A model generated the notes under the pieces. That model ran no database searches. It was not told the origin of the DNA and worked only from the letters and a program-made list of their open reading frames with translations. A stretch of DNA of 64,000 bases from DASQFQ01 sp038238015 (GTDB lineage Bacteria; Actinomycetota; Thermoleophilia; Solirubrobacterales; Solirubrobacteraceae), in assembly GCA_038238015.1 (NCBI GenBank), contig JBBRYA010000005.1:33201-97200 (forward strand), written 5' to 3'. A program made the position numbers and the translations under genes. Shown one piece after another: positions 49,211 through 57,946 of the stretch. Within the stretch, counting starts at the first letter, position 1, and the number at the start of each line of letters is the position of its first letter.

Positions 49211-49949
49211 GCTCGGCCTCCTGCGCGAACGCGCGCGGCGCGGCCAGGCGCCGGCACAGGTAGTCCACGTAGCGCGACGGCTCGATCCACCCTTCGGGGA
49301 CGGCGCCGGCCGCCGCCTCGACGACCTCGCGCGTGAGCCGCTCCGACAGCCGCGTGTCGGCTTCGGCGATCGAGCCGGCGAACGGCAGCAGCACGTGATC
49401 GGCGATGCCTGCGAACGGCCGCGCGGCGTCGCGCTCGGGGTTCCACTCGGCGTGGTGGAAGTACAGCGACGCCCCGTGGTCGATCAGCCACAGGCGGTCG
49501 TGCCAGACCAGCAGGTTGGGATTGCGGGGCGTCCGGTCGACGTTCGAGACGAGCGCGTCGAGCCACACGACAGCGGCGGCGAGCTCGGGGTCGGGGCCGT
49601 CGCCCGCGGCGGCGCTGAACGGCAGGGCGCCGGGGAGGAAGTCCAGCGCGACGTTGGTCCCCACGCTGCCGGTGATGAGGTCCTGGATCTCGGGATCGGG
49701 CTCGGCCGCGCCGAGGGCGGGGTCGACCTCCATGGCCACGATCTCGGGGACGAGCAGGCCGAGCGCCCGCGCCAGCTCGCCCGCGATCACCTCGGCCACG
49801 AGCGCCTTGACGCCCTGGCCGGCGCCGCGGAACTTCAGGACGTAGAGCCCGTCGTCGTCGCCCTCGACGAGGCCGGGGAGCGATCCGCCCTCGCGCAGCG
49901 GGGTCACATAGCGGGTCGCCTTCACGGTGCGCAGCATCGCCCAAACCAT
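49197..49949 (-). CDS. HipA-like kinase domain protein
   Basis: The start is ATG 49949 or ATG 49937 (MLRTVKATRYVTPLREGGSL). The product is about 250 aa. Kinase-like features are YVLKFRGAGQGVKALVAEVI (Lys), VVWLDALVSNVDRTPRNPNL (catalytic loop with Asp and Asn) and LWLIDHGASLYFHH (metal-binding DHG in place of DFG). It lacks the N-terminal half of true HipA, so it is a minimal HipA-type fold. It is divergent from fabD with 96 bp between. Confidence 0.85.
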   Translation of the reverse strand: MVWAMLRTVKATRYVTPLREGGSLPGLVEGDDDGLYVLKFRGAGQGVKALVAEVIAGELARALGLLVPEIVAMEVDPALGAAEPDPEIQDLITGSVGTNVALDFLPGALPFSAAAGDGPDPELAAAVVWLDALVSNVDRTPRNPNLLVWHDRLWLIDHGASLYFHHAEWNPERDAARPFAGIADHVLLPFAGSIAEADTRLSERLTREVVEAAAGAVPEGWIEPSRYVDYLCRRLAAPRAFAQEAERARN

Positions 49950-49977
49950 CCCACGACCCCCCATGCGTCGCCTGTTC

Positions 49978-50034
49978 CCCCCCGGCCGGGGGGTGTTGGT
50001 CCACGCTGCTTGTGACCGGCGCCCGGCCGTGGAC
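49978..50034. promoter_or_regulatory. Palindromes in the fabD promoter region
   Basis: 49978-49993 is a perfect 16-bp palindrome, CCCCCCGGCCGGGGGG. A second dyad, GTCCACG (49999-50005) and CGTGGAC (50028-50034), has a 22-base spacer and ends 11 bases before the fabD ATG. Either could be an operator for the fatty acid operon or a leader hairpin. The rest of the 96-bp gap shows no clear promoter hexamers. Confidence 0.4.
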
Positions 50035-50045
50035 AAGGTGAAGGC

Positions 50046-50858
50046 ATGACCGCAATCCTCTTCCCCGGCCAGGGCAGCCAGACGCCCGGCATGCGCGAGC
50101 TCGTCGCCGAGCGCGCCCCGGAGCTGCTCGCCCGCGTCACCGAGCTCGTGGGGGAGGACCCCTTCGAGCGCGTCGAGCAGAGCACGCGCTTCGCCCAGCC
50201 CGCCATCTTTTGCGCGTCGATTGCCGGCTGGTCCGCGGTCGACGCCGAGCCCAGCGCCGCCGCCGGGCACTCGCTCGGCGAGTTCGGCGCGCTGGTCGCC
50301 GCCGGCGTGCTCGGCGTCGACGACGCGCTCCAGCTCGTCGTGCTGCGCGGGCGCCTGATGGCCGAGGCCGACGACAGCGGGTCGATGCTCGCCCTGCTGG
50401 GCGGCACGCCCGAGGACGCGCAGGCGATCGCCCGCCAGTCCGGCGTCACCGTCGCCAACGACAACGCTCCCGGCCAGGTCGTGCTCTCGGGCGAGCGCGG
50501 GCGGCTCGCCGAGGCCGAGGAGGCCGCGCGCGAGTTCGGCGTCCGTGCGATGCCGGTCGAGGTCGCCGGCGCGTTTCACTCGTCCGCCATGGCGCCCGCC
50601 GTCGCGCCGTTTCGCGCGGCGCTCGACAAGGTCGAGCTGCATAGGCCGCGCTTCCCCGTCTACTCGGGCGCGACGACCGCGCGCTTCCGCGACCCGCGCG
50701 CCGAGCTGACCGCCGCGCTCACCCAGCCGGTGCGCTGGCGCGAGACCTTCCTGGCGATGATCCGCGACGGCATGGACGACTTCGTCGAGGTCGGCCCCGG
50801 CAACGTCCTGGCCAAGCTCGCCAAGCGGATCACGCGGACGGCGCCGAGTCATGCGTAG
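50046..50858 (+). CDS. fabD: Malonyl-CoA:ACP transacylase
   Basis: The product is 270 aa, slightly short for the family (about 300). The start AILFPGQGSQTPGM, the nucleophile in AAGHSLGEFGALVAAG and the His in VEVAGAFHSSAMAP are all present, as is DFVEVGPGNVLAKL. It loads malonate onto ACP, the first committed step of type II fatty acid synthesis. It heads the nine-gene operon; its stop overlaps fabH by 8 bases. Confidence 0.96.
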   Translation: MTAILFPGQGSQTPGMRELVAERAPELLARVTELVGEDPFERVEQSTRFAQPAIFCASIAGWSAVDAEPSAAAGHSLGEFGALVAAGVLGVDDALQLVVLRGRLMAEADDSGSMLALLGGTPEDAQAIARQSGVTVANDNAPGQVVLSGERGRLAEAEEAAREFGVRAMPVEVAGAFHSSAMAPAVAPFRAALDKVELHRPRFPVYSGATTARFRDPRAELTAALTQPVRWRETFLAMIRDGMDDFVEVGPGNVLAKLAKRITRTAPSHA

Positions 50859-51843
50859 CGCCGCTGCCCTCGAGCCCGTCGCCGAGCGTGCGCCGGTCAC
50901 GACGAGCACCGCGATCCTCGGCCTCGGCTCCTTCCTGCCCGAGACCGTGGTGGGCAACCTGCCGATCGCCGAGCGCCTCGGGATCGACGAGGCCTGGATC
51001 CTCAAGCGCACCGGCATCCGCTCGCGCCGCCACGCCACGCCCGACCTGCGCCTCTCAGACCTCGCCATCGAGGCGGGGCGCGCGGCCGTCGAGGACTCCG
51101 GCGTCGACCCGGCGGAGCTCGACTCCGTGCTGGTCGCCACCACCAGCGCCGACGAGATCACGCCCAACGCGGCTCCCTACGTCGCCACCGCGCTCGGCGC
51201 TGGGCGCGCCGTCGCGATGGACATCGGCGCCGCCTGCACCGCGTTCGTGACCGCGCTCAGCGTCGGCGCCGCCCAGATCGAGAGCGGCCGCGCGCGGACC
51301 GTGCTCGTCATCGGCGCCGACGTGCTGTCGCGCTTCGTCGACTACGACGACAAGCGCACCGCCGCCCTGTTCGGCGACGGCGCCGGCGCCGTGGTGCTCG
51401 GCGCCGACGGCGAGGGCTCGATCGGCCCGTTCGTGTTCGGCTCCGACGCGACGCTCGCCGAGGCGATCATCGCCCGCCGCGAGGACGGCGTCCTGCACAT
51501 GGACGGCCACGCGACCTTCAACGCCGCCGTCGCCGCGCTCACCCAGTCCACGCGCGACGCGTGCGAGCGGGCGGGTGTGCCGGTCTCCGACGTCGACCTG
51601 TTCGTCTTCCACCAGGCCAACGGCCGCATCACCCGCGCGGTCGCCGAGCGCCTCGAGCTGCCCGACGAGCGCGTCGCCGACTACGTCGCCGACATGGGCA
51701 ACACGTCGGCCGCCTCGATCCCGCTGGCGCTCGCCGCCGCGCGCGCCGAGGACCGCCTGCACGCCGGTGACACCGTCGTCGTCGCCGCCGTCGGCGCCGG
51801 CTTCACCTGGGGCGCGAGCGTCCTGCAGTGGGGCACGGCATGA
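50851..51843 (+). CDS. fabH: 3-oxoacyl-ACP synthase III
   Basis: The product is 330 aa. The thiolase-fold triad is Cys in DIGAACTAFVTALSV, His in LFVFHQANGRITRAV and Asn in DMGNTSAASIPLALA. It condenses an acyl-CoA starter with malonyl-ACP. An N-terminal extension of about 18 residues precedes TTSTAILGLGSFLPETVV, so a later start is possible. The stop overlaps fabG as ATGA. Confidence 0.96.
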   Translation: MRSAAALEPVAERAPVTTSTAILGLGSFLPETVVGNLPIAERLGIDEAWILKRTGIRSRRHATPDLRLSDLAIEAGRAAVEDSGVDPAELDSVLVATTSADEITPNAAPYVATALGAGRAVAMDIGAACTAFVTALSVGAAQIESGRARTVLVIGADVLSRFVDYDDKRTAALFGDGAGAVVLGADGEGSIGPFVFGSDATLAEAIIARREDGVLHMDGHATFNAAVAALTQSTRDACERAGVPVSDVDLFVFHQANGRITRAVAERLELPDERVADYVADMGNTSAASIPLALAAARAEDRLHAGDTVVVAAVGAGFTWGASVLQWGTA

Positions 51844-52577
51844 GCCGCCCCGAGAACGCCACCGCGCTCGTCACCGGCGCCAGCCGCGGCATCGGCGCCG
51901 CGATCGCCGTCGCGCTCGCCGCCGACGGCTGGAACGTCGGCGTCAACTACCGCTCCGACGCCGAGGGCGCGCAGCGCACCGTCGCGGCCGTCGAGGCGGC
52001 GGGCGCCCGCGCGCTCGCCGTGCAGGGCGACGTCACCGACGCGAACGGCGTGGCGGACGAGCTGTTCGCCGCGCTCGAGTCAGAGCTCGGCCCCGTGCTC
52101 GCGCTCGTCAACAACGCCGGCGTGCGCGCCGACGGCCTGGCGATCTCGCTCGAGGACGACGAGTGGACGCGCGTGATCGACACCAACCTGACCGCCGCCT
52201 TCCGGATGACGCGCCGCGCCCTGCGCCCGATGGTCAAGGCGCGCTTCGGGCGCGTTATCAACGTCGCCTCGGTGGTCGGGCCGCGCGCGAACGCCGGCCA
52301 GGCCAACTACGCGGCCGCCAAGGCGGGCCTCGTCGGCCTCACCAAGACCGTGGCCACCGAGGTCGCCCGCCGCGGCGTGACGGTCAACGCGGTGGCGCCG
52401 GGCTTCATCGACACCGACATGACCGCAGACCTTCCCGAGTCCGTCCTGGACGCCGTGCCCGCCAGGCGCGCCGGCAAGCCGGAGGAGGTCGCCGCCGCCG
52501 TGCGCTTCCTCGCCTCTGACTCGGCCGGCTACGTGACCGGCACGACCCTGTTCGTCGACGGCGGCATGTCCGCCTAA
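51840..52577 (+). CDS. fabG: 3-oxoacyl-ACP reductase
   Basis: ATG 51840 is the start. The product is 245 aa. It has the SDR motifs TALVTGASRGIGAAIAVALA, LVNNAGVRAD, the Ser in INVASVVG, YAAAKAGLVGLTK and the end VTGTTLFVDGGMSA. It reduces 3-oxoacyl-ACP with NADPH. It lies between fabH and acpP, the usual order. Confidence 0.95.
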   Translation: MSRPENATALVTGASRGIGAAIAVALAADGWNVGVNYRSDAEGAQRTVAAVEAAGARALAVQGDVTDANGVADELFAALESELGPVLALVNNAGVRADGLAISLEDDEWTRVIDTNLTAAFRMTRRALRPMVKARFGRVINVASVVGPRANAGQANYAAAKAGLVGLTKTVATEVARRGVTVNAVAPGFIDTDMTADLPESVLDAVPARRAGKPEEVAAAVRFLASDSAGYVTGTTLFVDGGMSA

Positions 52578-52599
52578 CCAGCAACCCGAAGGAGACACC

Positions 52600-52845
52600 A
52601 TGCCCAGCACCATCACCCCCGAGGCCGTCGAGGCCACCGTGCGCGACACGCTCGCGCAGTTCGGCCCCGAGCCCACCGAGATCACCCCCGACGCGACGTT
52701 CGAGCAGCTCGACGTCGACTCGCTCGACCTCGCCGAGCTCTCCCAGGTCATCGAGGACGAGTACGGCGTCAAGCTCAAGGGCGACGACGTCGGCAAGATC
52801 AAGACGGTCGGCGACGCCGTCGAGCTCGTGGTGAGCCGCGCGTAA
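52600..52845 (+). CDS. acpP: Acyl carrier protein
   Basis: The product is 81 aa. The phosphopantetheine serine is in FEQLDVDSLDLAELSQVIED. Acidic helices II and III are as expected. GAAGGAGA lies upstream as a strong ribosome site, fitting the high expression of ACP. The stop overlaps the fabF start as TAATG. Confidence 0.96.
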   Translation: MPSTITPEAVEATVRDTLAQFGPEPTEITPDATFEQLDVDSLDLAELSQVIEDEYGVKLKGDDVGKIKTVGDAVELVVSRA

Positions 52846-54041
52846 TGAGCGACGTCGTCGTCACCGGGATCGGCGCCGTCACCCCGCTCGGGGTCGGCGC
52901 CCGCACCCTCCACGAGCGCTGGAGCGCGGGCCAGTCCGGCATCGAGGACGGCGAGGGCGTCGCGCGCGAGTTCGAGCCGCGCGACCACCTGTCGGTCAAG
53001 GAGGCGCGCCGCGCGGACCGCTTCACCCAGCTCGCGCTGGTGGCCGGCGACGAGGCGCTCGCCGAGGCCGGCTGGAGCGACGAGCTGCCCTATGACTCCA
53101 CGCGGATCGGCTGCATCGTGGGCACCGGGATCGGCGGCATCGGCACGCTCGAGGGCAACCACGACGTGCTGCGCGACCAGGGCCCGCAGAAGGTCTCGCC
53201 GCTCGCCGTGCCGCTGATGATGAGCAACGCCGCGCCCGCCGCGCTGGCCATGCGCCACGGCCTGCGCGGCCACACCTACGGCATCGTGTCCGCCTGCGCG
53301 GCCGGAGCGCACGCGATCGGCACCGCCGCCAGCCTCATCCAGGCCGGCACCGCCGACGCGGTCGTGACCGGCGGCGCCGAGGCGGCGCTCACGCCGCTCT
53401 CCAAGGCCGCGTTCGCCGCGCTCGATGCCCTGTCTGACTCGGGCGTGTCCATGCCCTTCGACGCACGACGCGATGGCTTCGTGATGGGCGAGGGCGCGGC
53501 GGTGCTCGTGCTCGAGGACGGCGAGAAGGCGCGGGCGCGAGGGGCGACCATCCTCGCCACCGTCCGCGGTTACGGCGCCTCCTCCGACGCCTTCCACCTG
53601 ACCGCGCCGGAAGCCGAGGGCGCGGGTGCGGCGCAGGCGATGACCCAGGCGCTCGAGAGCGCGGGCTTCGCGCCCGAGGACATCGTGTACGTCAACGCGC
53701 ACGGCACCTCGACGCCGCTCAACGACCGCGCCGAGACGCTCGCGATCAAGAAGGCGCTGGGCGAGCACGCGAGCCGCATCCCCGTGTCGTCGACCAAGTC
53801 GGCGATCGGGCACCTGCTCGGCGCCGCCGGAGCGGTCGAGGCGGTGGCGACGATCCTCGCGCTGCGCGACCGGATCGCGCCGCCGACGCTGCACTACTCC
53901 GAGGTCGAAGAGGGCCTGGACCTCGACTACGTGCCCGGCGAGGCGCGGCCGCTCGAGATCAATGGCGCCCGCGCAATCGCGCTCTCGAACTCCTTTGGGT
54001 TCGGCGGGCACAACGCCGTGCTCTGCCTGGAAGCGTCATGA
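52845..54041 (+). CDS. fabF: 3-oxoacyl-ACP synthase II
   Basis: The product is 398 aa. The Cys-His-His site is Cys in GIVSACAAGAHAIGTA, His in YVNAHGTSTPLNDRAE and His in KSAIGHLLGAAGAVEA. It elongates acyl-ACP with malonyl-ACP. The stop overlaps accD as ATGA. Confidence 0.96.
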   Translation: MSDVVVTGIGAVTPLGVGARTLHERWSAGQSGIEDGEGVAREFEPRDHLSVKEARRADRFTQLALVAGDEALAEAGWSDELPYDSTRIGCIVGTGIGGIGTLEGNHDVLRDQGPQKVSPLAVPLMMSNAAPAALAMRHGLRGHTYGIVSACAAGAHAIGTAASLIQAGTADAVVTGGAEAALTPLSKAAFAALDALSDSGVSMPFDARRDGFVMGEGAAVLVLEDGEKARARGATILATVRGYGASSDAFHLTAPEAEGAGAAQAMTQALESAGFAPEDIVYVNAHGTSTPLNDRAETLAIKKALGEHASRIPVSSTKSAIGHLLGAAGAVEAVATILALRDRIAPPTLHYSEVEEGLDLDYVPGEARPLEINGARAIALSNSFGFGGHNAVLCLEAS

Positions 54042-55507
54042 CCACCGCGCTCGATCCGCGCACCGTCACGGACTCACCGCAGCCCGAGTTGCTCTCCCCG
54101 GTCGAGCGCCTCGAGGCCCTCTGCGACGACGGCTCGCTGACGCTGCTGCGCTCCGACGTCGTCTCCAAGCGCATGGGCGACAAGGCTCGCGCCGGCGACG
54201 GCGTGATCGCCGGCGCCGGGCGCGTCGACGGCCGCCCCGTGTTCTGTTACGCGCAGGACCCGTCCTACCTCGGCGGCTCGCTGGGCGAGCAGCACGCCGA
54301 GTCGATCATCCGCGTGTTGCGCCTCGCCGGCCGCGCCGGTGCCCCCGTCGTCGGCTTCATCGAGTCCGGCGGCGCGCGCATGCAGGAGGGCCTCGCCGCG
54401 CTGGCGGGCTACGGGCGCATCTTCCGCGAGCAGGTCGCGCTGTCAGGCCAGATCCCGCAGATCTCGGTGATCTGCGGCGCGAGCGCCGGCGGCGGCTCCT
54501 ACTCCCCGGCGCTCACCGACTTCGTCGTCATGACCGAGCGCGCGACGATGTTCCTCACCGGCCCGGGCGTCGTGCGCGACGTCATGGGCGAGGACGTCAC
54601 GGCGGCCGAGCTCGGCGGCCCGAAGGTCCACGACCGCAACGGCGTCGCGCACTTCGTCGCCCCCAGCGACGCCGACGCCGCGATGCTCGTGCGCGATCTG
54701 CTCGACCACCTGCCCTCCCACGCCGGCGAGCGCCCGCCGCGCTGGCGCTCGGCCGAGCCGACCGGACTGGACCCGTCCGACCCCGTCCCCGACGACGAGC
54801 GCCGCGTCTACGACGTGCGCGACGTCATCAAGGGACTGGTGGACGGCGGTCGGATGCTCGAATGGGCGCCGCGCTGGGCGCGCAACGTCGTCTGCGCGTT
54901 CGCGCGGCTGGAGGGCCGGCCGGTCGGCGTCGTCGCCAACCAGCCGCGTTACCTCGGCGGCGTCCTCGACGCCGACTCCGGCACCAAGGCCGCGCGCTTC
55001 GTGCGCACCTGCAACGCCTTCGGGCTGCCGCTGGTCGTGCTCGTGGATACCCCGGGCTTCATGCCCGGCACGCGCCAGGAGCGCGGCGGCGTCATCCGCC
55101 ACGGCGCCAAGCTCGTGCACGCCTTCGCCGAGGCGAGCGTGCCGAAGGTCACCGTCGTCCTGCGCAAGGCCTTCGGCGGCGCCTTCATCGCGATGAACTC
55201 GCGCGACCTCGGCGCGGACTACTCCTTCGCCTGGCCGGGCGCCACGCTCGGCGTGATGGGCGCCAAGCAGGCCGTCGGGATCGTCAACCGCCGCGACATC
55301 GCGGCGGCCGAGGATCCCGAGATGGCCCGCGAGGAGTTCGCCGCGCGCTACACGGAGGAGCACCTCAGCGCCGGCACCGCCGCCGCCGAGGGCTACGTCG
55401 ACGAGGTCATCGAGCCCACCGGCACCCGCCGCCGCCTGATCGAAGCACTGCACACCCTCGACGCGGTGGCCGGTCCGGCCACCCGGATTCGGAACATCCC
55501 CCTATGA
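54038..55507 (+). CDS. accD: Acyl-CoA carboxylase carboxyltransferase (AccD/PccB type)
   Basis: The product is 489 aa, with both crotonase-like halves in one chain as in PccB/AccD5, and no zinc finger of E. coli AccD type. Oxyanion-hole regions are FIESGGARMQEGLAAL and ICGASAGGGSYSPALTDFVV in the first half, and VDTPGFMPGTRQERGGVIRH and KAFGGAFIAMNSRDLGADYS in the second. It makes malonyl-CoA from acetyl-CoA with a biotin subunit not in this window. The stop overlaps the MaoC gene as ATGA. Confidence 0.93.
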   Translation: MTTALDPRTVTDSPQPELLSPVERLEALCDDGSLTLLRSDVVSKRMGDKARAGDGVIAGAGRVDGRPVFCYAQDPSYLGGSLGEQHAESIIRVLRLAGRAGAPVVGFIESGGARMQEGLAALAGYGRIFREQVALSGQIPQISVICGASAGGGSYSPALTDFVVMTERATMFLTGPGVVRDVMGEDVTAAELGGPKVHDRNGVAHFVAPSDADAAMLVRDLLDHLPSHAGERPPRWRSAEPTGLDPSDPVPDDERRVYDVRDVIKGLVDGGRMLEWAPRWARNVVCAFARLEGRPVGVVANQPRYLGGVLDADSGTKAARFVRTCNAFGLPLVVLVDTPGFMPGTRQERGGVIRHGAKLVHAFAEASVPKVTVVLRKAFGGAFIAMNSRDLGADYSFAWPGATLGVMGAKQAVGIVNRRDIAAAEDPEMAREEFAARYTEEHLSAGTAAAEGYVDEVIEPTGTRRRLIEALHTLDAVAGPATRIRNIPL

Positions 55508-55971
55508 CACCGACCATCGACTGGTCCGGCCCCTTCGAGGCGCTTGAGGAGGGTCAGGTCTTCTCCACCGGCACCCGCACGGTCACCGAGGCCGACGTCG
55601 CGGACTTCGCCTCGCTGACCGGCGACGAGCATCCCCAGCACGTCGACCCCGAGTGGGCCGCCGGCTCGCCGTTCGGCGAGCGCATCGCCCACGGGCTGCT
55701 TGTCGTCTCGCTGGCCGGCGGCCTCGTGCCCTTCGACCCCGAGCGCGTCGTGGCCCTGCGCCGCGTCGGCGACGTGGTGTTCAAGCGCCCCGTGCGCCTC
55801 GGCGACACGATCTCCGTCCACGGGCGGATCGCCGAGACGACGGCGGTCGACGACACGACCGGGCTCGTCGCCCTGACGTGGGCAATCGCCAACCAGCACG
55901 GCGAGACCGTCGCGCGTGCGCGTGTCGAAGTCCTCTGGAGGGACGAGTCCACCGTCCTCATCCCGCTGTGA
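55504..55971 (+). CDS. MaoC-like (R)-3-hydroxyacyl dehydratase
   Basis: The product is 155 aa. The hot-dog hydratase motif is SLTGDEHPQHVDPEWAAGSP followed by FGERIAHGLLVVSLAGGLV, with the catalytic Asp/His pair. No fabZ or fabA is present in the operon, so this gene is the natural candidate for the dehydration step, as with HadB in mycobacteria. It begins with ATGA overlap and ends 1 base into fabI. Confidence 0.9.
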   Translation: MTPTIDWSGPFEALEEGQVFSTGTRTVTEADVADFASLTGDEHPQHVDPEWAAGSPFGERIAHGLLVVSLAGGLVPFDPERVVALRRVGDVVFKRPVRLGDTISVHGRIAETTAVDDTTGLVALTWAIANQHGETVARARVEVLWRDESTVLIPL

Positions 55972-56765
55972 TGCTCGCCGGCAAGAAGCTCCTCATCACC
56001 GGCGTCATCACCCGCGACTCGATCGCCTGGGAGGTCGCCCGCCAGGCCCAGGAGGCCGGCGCCGAGGTCGTGCTCACCGGCTTCGGCCGCGCCAAGCGCA
56101 TGACCGAGCGCGCCGCGGCCCGGCTGCCCCAGCCGGCCGACGTGCTCGAGCTCGACGCCAACTCGCCCGAGGACCTCGAGGCGGTCGCCGCCGAGCTGCG
56201 CGAGCGCTGGGGCCGCGTCGACGGCGTGCTGCACGCGATCGCCTTCGCGCCGGAGGACGCGCTCGGGGGGAACTTCCTAGAGACGCCGCCCGAGAGCGCG
56301 ACGACCGCGTTTCAGACCAGCGCCTACTCGCTGAAGGCGCTGGCGGCGGCGATGCTGCCGCTGATGGAGGAGGGCGGGAGCGTGGTCGGGATGGACTTCG
56401 ACGCGCAGGTCGCCTGGCCGGTCTATGACTGGATGGGCGTCTCCAAGGCCGCGCTCGAGGCCGTCTCGCGCTACCTCGCCCGCGACCTCGGGCCGCGCGG
56501 CATCCGCGTCAACCTCGTCTCGGCGGGGCCGCTCGGGACGCTCGCCGCACGGGGGATCCCGGGCTTCGAGCAGCTGGCCACGGCGTGGGAGCGCCAGGCA
56601 CCGCTGGGCTGGGACACCGAGGACACCGGCCCGGTCGCGGGCGCGGTCTGCTTCCTGCTCTCCGACCTCGCGCGGGCGATCACCGGCGAGATCCTGCACG
56701 TCGACGGCGGCTTCCACGCGATGGGCACGCAGATCGTCCAGGCGCGCGAGGAGGCGCTGGCATGA
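55971..56765 (+). CDS. fabI: Enoyl-ACP reductase, InhA-like
   Basis: ATG 55971 overlaps the MaoC stop. The product is 264 aa. The NADH motif is LAGKKLLITGVITRDSIAWE and the catalytic Tyr-Lys is in WPVYDWMGVSKAALEAVSRY, with GMDFDAQVAWPVYDWM almost as in mycobacterial InhA. It performs the last reduction of each elongation cycle and is the likely target for triclosan-type inhibitors. The stop overlaps the next gene as ATGA. Confidence 0.95.
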   Translation: MLAGKKLLITGVITRDSIAWEVARQAQEAGAEVVLTGFGRAKRMTERAAARLPQPADVLELDANSPEDLEAVAAELRERWGRVDGVLHAIAFAPEDALGGNFLETPPESATTAFQTSAYSLKALAAAMLPLMEEGGSVVGMDFDAQVAWPVYDWMGVSKAALEAVSRYLARDLGPRGIRVNLVSAGPLGTLAARGIPGFEQLATAWERQAPLGWDTEDTGPVAGAVCFLLSDLARAITGEILHVDGGFHAMGTQIVQAREEALA

Positions 56766-57868
56766 AGCCCGCCGTCCTGCTCACCGGCGCCACCGGCTTC
56801 CTCGGGATGGAGGTGCTCGCGCGCCTGCTCGCCGAGGGCGACCGCGAGGTGCTCGCGCTGATCCGCGCCGATGACGACGCGGCGGCGCAGGAGCGCCTCG
56901 ACGGCGTCCTGCACACGCTGTGGGAGGACCCCTCGCCCTATCGCGCGCGCGTGCACGCCGTGCGCGGGGACGTGACGCAGGCCGGGCTCGGGATCGGCGC
57001 CCGCCGCGCCGAGATCGCCGAGCGCACCCACGCGGTCCTGCATTGCGCGGCCTCGATCGCCTTCGACCTGCCGCTCGAGGACGCGCGGGCGATCAACGTC
57101 GACGGCACCGCGCGGGTGCTCGACCTCGCGGTCGAGGCCCAGGCCAGCGGTGGCGTGGAGCGCTTCCTGCACGTCTCGACCGCCTACGTGGCCGGGCACT
57201 TCGAGGGCACCTTCCGCGAGCGGCAGCTCGACGCCGGCCAGCGCTACCGCAACACCTACGAGCAGACCAAGGCCGAGGCCGAGGAGATCGTCGCGCTCGC
57301 GCGCGAGCTTGGGCCCGCGATCGCGCGGCCGAGCATCGTCATGGGGGAGTCGGACTCCGGCTGGACCCCCGCGTTCAACGTCCTCTACTGGCCGCTGCGG
57401 GCGTTCTCGCGCGGGCTCTTCGAGAGCGTGCCCGCCCCGCCCGGCGCGCTCGTGGACGTCGTCCCGGTGGACTACGTGGCCGACTCGCTCGTCCACCTGC
57501 TCGACCGCCGCGAGGCCGGGGTGTTCAACCTCGTGGCCGGCCGCGACGCGTGCACGTTCCAGCAGCTGCGGGCGCTGGCCGCCGAGCACTTCGGGCTCCC
57601 GCGGCCGCCGTTCGTCGCGCCTGAGCACGCGGCCGAGGCCTCGGCCGCCGGCGAGCAGGGCGCGGTCTTCGTGCCCTACTTCGACATGCGGGTGGTGTTC
57701 GACGACGCCCGCGCCCGCGCCGTGCTCGGACCGGCCGGGATCGCCCCGCCGCCGCTGCTGAGCGACTACTTCGGCGCGCTGATGGACTACGCCGAGGCCG
57801 CGCGCTGGGGCAAGCGGCCGCTGTCGCGCGAGCAGGCGCGCGAGCGCGCCGCCGCCGTCCCGGCGTGA
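56762..57868 (+). CDS. Thioester reductase-like extended SDR (fatty acyl reductase)
   Basis: The product is 368 aa. The NADPH motif is AVLLTGATGFLGMEVLARLL, followed by VLHCAASIAFDLPLEDARAI, the catalytic Tyr-Lys in RNTYEQTKAEAEEIV and FNVLYWPLRAFSRGLF. This is the NAD_binding_4/Lys2-type reductase fold, which reduces acyl thioesters to aldehydes or alcohols. As the last gene of a complete fatty acid operon it may act on acyl-ACP or acyl-CoA made there. It could alternatively be an NAD-dependent epimerase-like protein. Confidence 0.85.
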   Translation: MKPAVLLTGATGFLGMEVLARLLAEGDREVLALIRADDDAAAQERLDGVLHTLWEDPSPYRARVHAVRGDVTQAGLGIGARRAEIAERTHAVLHCAASIAFDLPLEDARAINVDGTARVLDLAVEAQASGGVERFLHVSTAYVAGHFEGTFRERQLDAGQRYRNTYEQTKAEAEEIVALARELGPAIARPSIVMGESDSGWTPAFNVLYWPLRAFSRGLFESVPAPPGALVDVVPVDYVADSLVHLLDRREAGVFNLVAGRDACTFQQLRALAAEHFGLPRPPFVAPEHAAEASAAGEQGAVFVPYFDMRVVFDDARARAVLGPAGIAPPPLLSDYFGALMDYAEAARWGKRPLSREQARERAAAVPA

Positions 57869-57906
57869 GGCGCCTTCTTGCCCGCGAGACCACGCGCGAC
57901 CTGCGC

Positions 57907-57912
57907 TAGACT
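57907..57912 (+). promoter_or_regulatory. Putative -10 element of the rpmG-secE-nusG promoter
   Basis: TAGACT at 57907-57912 fits the actinobacterial -10 consensus. The nearest -35-like TTGCCC (57878-57883) is 23 bases away, too far, so the promoter would depend on other contacts. If used, transcription would start near 57919, just before the hairpin at 57923. Confidence 0.35.
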
Positions 57913-57922
57913 CCCTCGCCGA

Positions 57923-57946
57923 CCTCGCACCGGTGCGGGGTTTTTT
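57923..57946 (+). terminator. Intrinsic terminator (or attenuator) between the fatty acid operon and rpmG
   Basis: CCTCGCACCGGTGCGGGG is followed directly by TTTTTT. The 7-bp stem (one G-T pair) and the 6-T run make it the clearest intrinsic terminator in the window. It ends the fab operon. The region 57869-57987 holds only this and the putative -10 element; there is no tRNA gene, although tRNAs often lie here in other actinobacteria. Confidence 0.8.
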
